From Verrucomicrobiota bacterium (lineage in GTDB: Bacteria > Verrucomicrobiota > Verrucomicrobiia > Opitutales > Opitutaceae), in the NCBI GenBank assembly GCA_023416735.1, contig JAEZGX010000024.1, positions 1 to 21,224 on the forward strand: a stretch of DNA of 21,224 nucleotides, in the 5' to 3' direction. Position 1 is the stretch's first letter, and each line of letters opens with the position of its first letter. A model generated the notes under the pieces. The model worked only from the letters and a program-made list of their open reading frames with translations. It was not told the DNA's origin and made no database searches. Positions 7,913-13,602 of this stretch are shown one piece after another. Position numbers and translations under genes: made by a program.

Positions 7913-9406
7913 TTATCCTAGATACAACCCGCCGTATCGCTCCCGCAAATACCCCACTAACGCCCGCGGCGACAGCTCCTCTCCCGTCACGCGTTTCACC
8001 AACTCCGGCATCTCAAACCGGCGTCCCTGCGCGTGCACCTTCTCCCTCAACCACCCGAGCAACCAGCCAAACTTCCCGCGCCCAAACTCCTCCTCCAATC
8101 CCGGCCGCTCCGCCCGCACTTTCGCCCACAACTGCGCGGCCATCATGTTGCCCAGACAGTAACTCGGGAAATACCCAAACGCGCCGTCGCTCCAGTGCAC
8201 GTCCTGCAACACCCCTTCGCGATCGTTCTTCGGCTCCAACCCCACCAACGCTTTCGATTTCTCCCGCCACACCGCCGGCAGATCTTTCACCTCGAGCTCC
8301 CCGCTAAAAAGCGCCCGCTCGATCTCGAAGCGCAGCACGATGTGCAAATTGTAAGTCACCTCGTCCGCATCCACGCGGATCAAGGTCGGCTCCACCGCAT
8401 TGATCGCCAGATACAACTCCTCCGTCGTCACCCCGCGCGTCTGCTCGGGAAACAGTTCGCGAAACCGCGGCTCGAAAAACTGCCAGAATCCGCGACTCCG
8501 CCCGACCTGATTTTCCCACATCCGGCTTTGCGACTCATGCACGCCCATTCCCGCATTCATTCCCAGCGCCGTCCCGAGATGTTCCCACGGCAACCCTTGT
8601 TCATACAACCCGTGCCCCGCTTCGTGAATCGCACTGAACAGTGAATCCAGCGGTTCGTCCTCGTTGAAGCGGGTCGTCATCCGAATATCCGCCCCCGTGC
8701 CCGAACAAAACGGATGCAGCGACACATCGATTCGCCCGCGCCCATAATCGAATCCGATCTTCTCCGTCACTTCGCGCAAAAACGCCCGCTGCCCGTCCAC
8801 CGGAAATCCGCGCAACAACTCCTTCTTCGCCCGCACCGACGAAGCCGCGATCTCCCGCACCAGCGGCACCAGCTCCTTCTTCAATTCCGCAAACAACCGC
8901 GCGATCGCCTCCGCCGACATCCCGGGATCGAACTTGTCGATCATGTAATCATATTCGCGTCCCTCCCACCCGAGATACGCCGCCTCTTTCTTCGCCAGCT
9001 CGAGATTCTTCTCCAACACCGGCGCATAGCTCGCGAAATCATCCTCCTTTTTCGCCTTCGCCCAAGCGTGATAGCCGCGACTCCCCTGCGCCGCTTTCTC
9101 TCGCACAAAGTCCGCCGGCAGCTTCGTCGCACGATCATAATCCTTCCGCGCTTGCCGCACCACCGCACGCTGCTCTTCCGCCAACGCCGCATTTTCTAAA
9201 CCTTCCAACAACTCCCCGATCCTCCGCTCGCTCCCCGCCGCATGCACCACCTCCGCCAACGCCGCATGCTGCTCCGCCCGTTGCGCCGCGCTCCCTTCCG
9301 GCAGATTCACCTGCTCATCCCACCCGATCAACTCGCCCACGCTCCCCAAAATCTGGATACGCCGCAGCCGCTCCACCAGTTCCGCATACGCTTCCTCATG
9401 CTTCAT
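7913..9406 (-). CDS. M32 family metallocarboxypeptidase
   Basis: This protein of about 497 aa is a carboxypeptidase of the Taq type (peptidase family M32), predicted to release C-terminal residues from peptides in the cytoplasm with a bound metal ion. The HEXXH metal motif is seen as SAIHEAGHGLYEQG (His261, Glu262, His265), followed by the family motif MGVHESQSRMWEN. The family segments DIRMTTRFNEDEPLDSLFS and GYFPSYCLGNMMAAQLW are also present. The length matches the family (about 500 aa). I chose ATG 9406, preceded by a G-rich stretch, over an in-frame TTG at 9418. A GTCAT-N7-ATGAC dyad lies about 60 bases upstream. Confidence 0.94.
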   Translation of the reverse strand: MKHEEAYAELVERLRRIQILGSVGELIGWDEQVNLPEGSAAQRAEQHAALAEVVHAAGSERRIGELLEGLENAALAEEQRAVVRQARKDYDRATKLPADFVREKAAQGSRGYHAWAKAKKEDDFASYAPVLEKNLELAKKEAAYLGWEGREYDYMIDKFDPGMSAEAIARLFAELKKELVPLVREIAASSVRAKKELLRGFPVDGQRAFLREVTEKIGFDYGRGRIDVSLHPFCSGTGADIRMTTRFNEDEPLDSLFSAIHEAGHGLYEQGLPWEHLGTALGMNAGMGVHESQSRMWENQVGRSRGFWQFFEPRFRELFPEQTRGVTTEELYLAINAVEPTLIRVDADEVTYNLHIVLRFEIERALFSGELEVKDLPAVWREKSKALVGLEPKNDREGVLQDVHWSDGAFGYFPSYCLGNMMAAQLWAKVRAERPGLEEEFGRGKFGWLLGWLREKVHAQGRRFEMPELVKRVTGEELSPRALVGYLRERYGGLYLG

Positions 9407-9465
9407 CCCCCCACCCAAACCTCACACCCGCCCCATGTCACGCCCGCCCGCACGGCCGCGAACGT

Positions 9466-9482
9466 GTCATGTTATGTATGAC
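9466..9482. promoter_or_regulatory. Small dyad upstream of the M32 peptidase gene
   Basis: GTCAT GTTATGT ATGAC is an interrupted palindrome in the only AT-rich patch of the 123-base gap upstream of the peptidase start. It could be an operator or overlap a -10 element on the minus strand. There is no further support. Confidence 0.25.
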
Positions 9483-9506
9483 CCTTCCCCGCGGCCCTCT
9501 CCAGCT

Positions 9507-9523
9507 GGAGGCGCGCCGCCTCC
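9507..9523. repeat. GGAGGCGGCGCGCCTCC hairpin (copy 1)
   Basis: On the minus strand this reads GGAGGCGGCGCGCCTCC, a 7-bp stem with a three-base loop. The stem gains one more pair outside (9506 with 9524). It lies 7 bases after the DUF4097 stop. It matches the hairpin at 10646-10662 at 15 of 17 bases, and the two differences form a compensatory pair (G-C against T-A). Confidence 0.75.
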
Positions 9524-9529
9524 ATCGCA

Positions 9530-10456
9530 CTACCGCGTCGCCACCACGATATCCCCGCCGCTGGAGTGCAACTTCAACAACGGCCCGCCTCCATTCACTT
9601 TCCCCGACAATCTGCTCTTCCCGATCGCGCCTCCGTCGATCGTGATCGTCAACCCGTCCGCCCGCACTCCGCCGCCGCTCGTCGACGCCTCGAGCCTGAA
9701 CGCCGCCGTCTTGTCCACGGTCGCCTTCACCCGTCCGCCCGACGTTTCCAAAACACAATCGCCCTTCAACGCGCCCACGATTCCGGCCGTCACATTCCCG
9801 CCGCTCGTCTCCGCGCGCAATACGCCTTCCACCGACTTCACTTCGATGTCGCCGCCCGACGTATCCAAGTCGGTCTCACCGACCGACCGATCCACCCGAA
9901 TATTCCCACCCGACGTCCCCAACGAAACCCGCCCCACGCCTTCCACCAAACTCACATTTCCGCCGGAGGTATGCGCATCCACCGGTCCGCTCATTTTTCC
10001 CAACACGACATTCCCTCCCGAGGTCCGCGCCCGCACTTTCCCGTTCAAATCCCCCACCCGCACATCCCCGCCCGACGTCCGAAGATCGACATCGTAATGC
10101 GCCGGCACCGTCACGACGAAGTCGACCGACACCGGATTCCGCCCCCATCTCGCCCGCTCATACTTCGCCCGCGCCGCCACGTCATTTCCGCTCTGCTCAA
10201 TCGTCAGGCTCAACTTTTTCAGAATCTCATCCGCCTCTTTCTCCGATCCGGCTCGAATCGTCTGCCGCGCCACCACCTTCACCACCGCCTCGTCGCCGGT
10301 TTGCACCGACACGTTTCCACCTTCGGTCTCAACTGTCAGCTGCCCGCCCGCCTTCACCGCGAAGGTCTTTTCAACCACGCGCTCGACCTTCGCCGAAGCC
10401 GACTCCGGCAACATCGCTGCGCACACCAGCGCCATTAACAAAGAATAGATTTTCAT
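9530..10456 (-). CDS. Exported DUF4097-type beta-repeat protein
   Basis: This 308-aa protein has a signal peptide (about residues 1-22, ending ASA) and then a beta-rich repeat domain of the DUF4097 type. The TSGG motif recurs eight times with a variable following turn (TSGGNV, TSGGDV, TSGGNI), plus a final SSGGDI, spaced mostly 17-20 residues apart. This pattern suggests a beta-solenoid in which each repeat forms a coil. The family is often called a putative adhesin, but no enzymatic role is established. I chose ATG 10456, which has a good Shine-Dalgarno (GGGGAG about 7 bases upstream) and leads straight into the signal peptide. The location is probably periplasmic or cell surface. It is unlinked to a sigma/anti-sigma pair, which often accompanies DUF4097 genes. 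Confidence 0.82.
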   Translation of the reverse strand: MKIYSLLMALVCAAMLPESASAKVERVVEKTFAVKAGGQLTVETEGGNVSVQTGDEAVVKVVARQTIRAGSEKEADEILKKLSLTIEQSGNDVAARAKYERARWGRNPVSVDFVVTVPAHYDVDLRTSGGDVRVGDLNGKVRARTSGGNVVLGKMSGPVDAHTSGGNVSLVEGVGRVSLGTSGGNIRVDRSVGETDLDTSGGDIEVKSVEGVLRAETSGGNVTAGIVGALKGDCVLETSGGRVKATVDKTAAFRLEASTSGGGVRADGLTITIDGGAIGKSRLSGKVNGGGPLLKLHSSGGDIVVATR

Positions 10457-10515
10457 GGGGATCTCCCCGAAAACCCCGCACCCCGCCACAAAGTTACGAA
10501 TTCCTTCGGAAAAGC

Positions 10516-10635
10516 ACCAAGCTCCAAGATCCAAGCTCCAGAGAAGATCCAATTTTCAAAGCCCGAAGAAGGTGCGGCTTGGAGTTTGGAACTTGGAAGT
10601 TCTCTGGAGCTTGGATCTTGAATCTTGGATCTTCC
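10516..10635. repeat. Long inverted repeat of CCAAGCTCCAAGATC units
   Basis: The left arm (about 10516-10552) and right arm (about 10578-10635) are made of short CCAAGCTC and CAAGATC stutters in opposite orientation. A 20-nt core, AAGATCCAAGCTCCAGAGAA at 10526-10545, is perfectly complementary to 10600-10619. The element lies in the gap between the 85-aa protein gene and the DUF4097 gene, upstream of the latter. Confidence 0.85.
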
Positions 10636-10645
10636 GCGTCCCCCG

Positions 10646-10662
10646 GTAGGCGGCGCGCCTAC
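10646..10662. repeat. GTAGGCGGCGCGCCTAC hairpin (copy 2)
   Basis: This is a 7-bp stem (GTAGGCG/CGCCTAC) with a GCG loop. It overlaps the stop codon (10659-10661) of the 85-aa protein. It matches copy 1 at 9507-9523 (opposite strand) with a compensatory pair change at positions 2 and 16. Confidence 0.75.
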
Positions 10663-10916
10663 ACCTTGGCGCTATTATCGCACTTGTAATGAACCAGCGA
10701 TCGACGCATCGCGTGCGCCTTCAACGCCGAATCCTTCGCGCCATCGCGCCGCTCGATCAGGAACCGCGCATTTTCCGCCCGTTCCTGCGCCTCCGCCAGC
10801 ATCCCGACGCACAACAACGCCTCCGCCCGCGTCTCCAGTCTCCGCGCCGGAAATCCTGCATTCGCCGCCAGCCACTTCACCGTCCGCTCCAGCGGATTGC
10901 CCATCTCCGTGCTCAT
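10659..10916 (-). CDS. Small protein of unknown function (85 aa)
   Basis: I do not recognise this protein. It is 85 aa and predicted mostly helical, rich in Ala, Arg and Glu, with no signal peptide or membrane segment and two isolated cysteines. Its ATG overlaps the TGA of the upstream Spx/ArsC-like gene as ATGA, and an AGGGG Shine-Dalgarno lies 7 bases upstream, inside the end of that gene. This is a typical translational-coupling layout, so it is probably co-expressed with the Spx-like protein. The coupling, the Shine-Dalgarno and the lack of a competing frame support it as real. Its stop lies inside a repeat hairpin, so the last residues may derive from that element. Confidence 0.65.
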   Translation of the reverse strand: MSTEMGNPLERTVKWLAANAGFPARRLETRAEALLCVGMLAEAQERAENARFLIERRDGAKDSALKAHAMRRSLVHYKCDNSAKV

Positions 10917-11278
10917 CGTTTCACCCCTTTCAACGCTTCCGCCCAGCGCTCCTCATCAAATCCCACCACCGCCACCCCATCCCCAATCGCAAACGGTCGC
11001 TTCACCAAGCTCCCATTCCCCGCCAGCAGCTTCAGCGCCTCGCTCTCGCTCATATCCGGCAGCTTCTCCGCCAGCTTCTGCGCGCGATACTCGATGCCCG
11101 ACGTATTGAACAGCCGCCGCATCTGCCCGTCGTAAGCCGCCAGCATTGCCTTCAACTCCTTCAACGTCGGCGGCGTTTCACGAATCGCTTTCTCCTCAAA
11201 CTCCACGCCGCGCTCTCGCAACCACCTCGTCGCGTCCCTGCACGTGCTGCACTGCTTCAACGTATAAACCTTCAACAT
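10913..11278 (-). CDS. Spx/ArsC (arsenate reductase-like) family protein
   Basis: This 121-aa thioredoxin-fold protein belongs to the ArsC/Spx/YffB family. The N-terminus MLKVYTLKQCSTCRDATRWL carries a CxxC pair (Cys10, Cys13), as in Spx-type proteins. The segment LVKRPFAIGD holds the conserved RP motif near the glutathione or substrate site. Family members are arsenate reductases, transcription-modulating Spx proteins or uncharacterised YffB-like proteins. The CxxC favours the Spx/MgsR-like group, but the sequence alone does not decide. The ATG at 11278 fits the family start; the frame is open upstream through the repeat element, which is not part of the family. It is translationally coupled to the 85-aa gene downstream. 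No ars genes are near. Confidence 0.85.
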   Translation of the reverse strand: MLKVYTLKQCSTCRDATRWLRERGVEFEEKAIRETPPTLKELKAMLAAYDGQMRRLFNTSGIEYRAQKLAEKLPDMSESEALKLLAGNGSLVKRPFAIGDGVAVVGFDEERWAEALKGVKR

Positions 11279-11341
11279 GAGCCCACGCTTCTCTCCGTTC
11301 CGTCGTGTAAAAACAAACCTGTTTCTCGGCGTCCGCTCGTC

Positions 11342-11425
11342 CTCGAGCTCGTGATTCGTGCTCGTGATCAACTCGCCCACTCACGCCGCCCCAATCGCGA
11401 GCACCACGAAGATCACAAGCCCACG
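11342..11425. repeat. GCTCGTGAT stuttering inverted repeat (copy 2)
   Basis: The left arm (11342-11370) contains CTCGTGATTCGTGCTCGTGA. The right arm (11397-11425) contains the roughly inverse GCGAGCACCACGAAGATCAC. It ends three bases before the stop of the exported phosphatase-like gene (11429) and lies upstream of the Spx-like gene, the same arrangement as copy 1. The exact 17-mer shared with copy 1 is at 11347-11363. Confidence 0.8.
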
Positions 11426-11428
11426 TAG

Positions 11429-12946
11429 TCACCGCACCCATCGCGCATCATGAATCACAAACTGCCACCGCCCGCGATGCTGCCCCAGCTCCCCATAAAA
11501 CCGCATCGTCTCGCCTTCTGCATACTCCGCCCGCAACCGGTCCCGTAACGTCGCTTCGAAACTCCACACGTCGTAAACCTCCCCCAAAAAACTCACGGTC
11601 AACCGCTTCCCCGGTTCGACCTTCCCTTCCACCCGCACGATCTTCCCCAAATTCCCCGCCGTCCGCAGCGCCGTTCCGTCGCCCAACTGCTCCGCTCGCA
11701 ACGCCACGCGCTCCACCTCGATCCGCCCGTAATCGATCCGCCGCGCCTCCGCCTCGATGCTCCGCTCCGTCGACGCATTCCGCAACGCCACCCAGCGGTC
11801 CGTCCGCCCGTCCTTCACCGTTACGAATTTAGCATAGATCGGAAAGTGATCCGAAAAACCCGCGCCCGCCTCGCCAAGGAAACTCCACCGCACCGGCAAT
11901 CCTTTCGCGTCCACGTTCATTCCCGGCACCCGCGCCACCCCGAACGAATTATCCACATACTGCACGCCGCGATAATCGTAGAGCCCCCGCGACACCATCA
12001 TCTGCATCAAGGTCCCCCACTCGCCTTGATACGTGTCGCTCCCCCGCTCCTCCGCCGGCAATTCAAACCACAGGTTGTAAAGATCCCGCTGCTCGCCGCG
12101 CACCGCCAGCTCATTGCCCTGCGATCCCAGCACGTCGTTGAGCCCCGTGTCCTGCATCTTTGGATACCGACGCTTCTGATTGTAGTGCGAGTTGAAATCC
12201 CCCGCCACGATCACATCCGCGTTTCGATCCGCCTTTAAAATCTCGTCGATCCGGGTTCGCAAAGTCCGCGCATTCTCCACGCGCACTTTCTCCGTCTCGG
12301 CGTCGCCCGCGCCCGACTTCCAGTGGTTGTTGAACAAATACAACGTCGCCCCGTCCACCTCCACCTGCACTTCCAGAATCGCGCGTGCATCCAGCGTCGG
12401 ATGCGACTTCACGCCTTTCACCGGAAATCGGGTGAAGGTCACACATTTCTGCGCCAACGGATTCCTGCTCCCCGCCCCGCGCACGTTCTCCGCCGCAATC
12501 ACTTGATATCCCGTAAATCCTCGCTCCTCAAACGCCTTCAACAACAACGCCTCCGCCGGCCAGTCCGCCACCGTTTCGTCAAACTTCGGCCCCAACATCT
12601 CTTCCAGCCGCACGCCCGCGTATTTCTGCAACATCGCCTCATACTCCGGCGCGCTGGTCCCGGGCGTCTGATCCGCCTCGATCTCCTGAAACAAAATCAC
12701 ATCGGGCCCCCGTCCACCTTCAAACTGCGCCACGATCTCCGTCACATTCCGCAGCTTCGTCAGCACATGCGCCCGCGAATAGCGCGCGGGATGATAATCC
12801 TCAAACGCCGCCACCCCGTCCGCGTCGAAGAGATTCTCCACATTGTAAACCAACACGATAAACGGCCGCGCCCCCGCCACCGTCGTCGCCCACCAAAACC
12901 CCACTACCCATCCCACCGCTCGTAACCAATAACCGTTACGCTTCAT
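11429..12946 (-). CDS. Exported endonuclease/exonuclease/phosphatase family protein
   Basis: This 505-aa protein begins with a signal peptide (about residues 1-26, ending VAGA). The EEP-fold motifs follow in order: VYNVENLF (Asn35, Glu37), FQEIEAD (Glu88), LFNNHWKSG (His208), VIVAGDFNSHY (Asp250, Asn252) and GFSDHFPIY (Asp366, His367). The family hydrolyses phosphodiester or phosphomonoester bonds in nucleic acids, inositol phosphates or lipids; an extracellular nuclease is plausible here. The C-terminal 70 residues (about 435-505, KIVRVEGKVEPGKRLTVSF onward) look like a small beta-barrel, perhaps an OB fold, which would suit nucleic-acid binding; that is inference. The ATG at 12946 has a strong AGGAGG Shine-Dalgarno inside the end of the upstream membrane-protein gene, and the two genes overlap by 11 bases. 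Confidence 0.88.
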   Translation of the reverse strand: MKRNGYWLRAVGWVVGFWWATTVAGARPFIVLVYNVENLFDADGVAAFEDYHPARYSRAHVLTKLRNVTEIVAQFEGGRGPDVILFQEIEADQTPGTSAPEYEAMLQKYAGVRLEEMLGPKFDETVADWPAEALLLKAFEERGFTGYQVIAAENVRGAGSRNPLAQKCVTFTRFPVKGVKSHPTLDARAILEVQVEVDGATLYLFNNHWKSGAGDAETEKVRVENARTLRTRIDEILKADRNADVIVAGDFNSHYNQKRRYPKMQDTGLNDVLGSQGNELAVRGEQRDLYNLWFELPAEERGSDTYQGEWGTLMQMMVSRGLYDYRGVQYVDNSFGVARVPGMNVDAKGLPVRWSFLGEAGAGFSDHFPIYAKFVTVKDGRTDRWVALRNASTERSIEAEARRIDYGRIEVERVALRAEQLGDGTALRTAGNLGKIVRVEGKVEPGKRLTVSFLGEVYDVWSFEATLRDRLRAEYAEGETMRFYGELGQHRGRWQFVIHDARWVR

Positions 12947-13469
12947 CGGCCTCCTCCTGTTCTGCGTCTTCTCCTTCCACCGCCGCGATTACCGCCGGCT
13001 TCCTCTTCAGGAAATACACCGTCATCGCTCCTTGATACACCAGCGTTCCGATCGCGATCGCCATATACGACATCCGATACGCGAAATTCAAAAAGGCCTC
13101 CTCTTCCCATCCCCCCGCCGCGAGCTGCTCCCGCAGCGGATCGGTCATCGCCATCCTTAACGCCGACAAATCCGGCGCCGACAATCGCCACGCGCAATAC
13201 CCTAAAAGCACCGCGCACAAATACGGCTGGCTCGCGATCACCCACTTCATCCCTTCCGCCCGCCCCGCCCGCAACAATCCCACGCCGTGCAACTCGATCG
13301 CGCCCGCCGCCGCCACCGCGAGTCCGATTCCCGTCCCCGTCCAATTCCCCGACGACGCCGCCGCGAGCGCCACCATCCCCGCGATCGCCATCACGCAGAT
13401 CCCATCGACGTTCGCCACGCGCACCGTCCGATAAAACGCCTCCTCCGGCAGCAACGGCGGCGCCTTCAT
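12936..13469 (-). CDS. Small integral membrane protein of unknown function
   Basis: This 177-aa protein has four predicted membrane segments (about residues 22-40, 46-66, 78-96 and 132-155) and an acidic C-terminal tail (EGEDAEQEEADEA). I do not recognise a family. Its 3' end encodes the Shine-Dalgarno of the exported phosphatase-like gene and overlaps its start by 11 bases, so the two are almost certainly one transcript with coupled translation. I chose ATG 13469; a longer version from TTG 13523 would run through a degenerate repeat hairpin and is less likely. It is divergent from hrpA with 133 bases between starts. Confidence 0.75.
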   Translation of the reverse strand: MKAPPLLPEEAFYRTVRVANVDGICVMAIAGMVALAAASSGNWTGTGIGLAVAAAGAIELHGVGLLRAGRAEGMKWVIASQPYLCAVLLGYCAWRLSAPDLSALRMAMTDPLREQLAAGGWEEEAFLNFAYRMSYMAIAIGTLVYQGAMTVYFLKRKPAVIAAVEGEDAEQEEADEA

Positions 13470-13497
13470 CGTCCCGTATCCAATCTTCCACTCCGTT

Positions 13498-13514
13498 GGA
13501 GGCGCGATGCCCCC
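13498..13514. repeat. Degenerate copy of the GGAGGCG hairpin (copy 3)
   Basis: GGAGGCGCGATGCCCCC matches the plus-strand form of the 9507-9523 hairpin at 14 of 17 positions and keeps most of the stem with one mismatch. It lies in the divergent promoter region between the membrane-protein gene and hrpA. Confidence 0.45.
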
Positions 13515-13602
13515 ACCGTGCAATTCCCCGCCGCCACATTGACGCCACGTTTCACTTGGTTGTCACTCACAGAGCCGTTCTGGATTCGCCGCTTCATCCG
13601 GA

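Noticed and set aside
13539..13567. TTGACG as a -35 element for hrpA
   Set aside because: No acceptable -10 sequence at 16-18 bases; the match is isolated.
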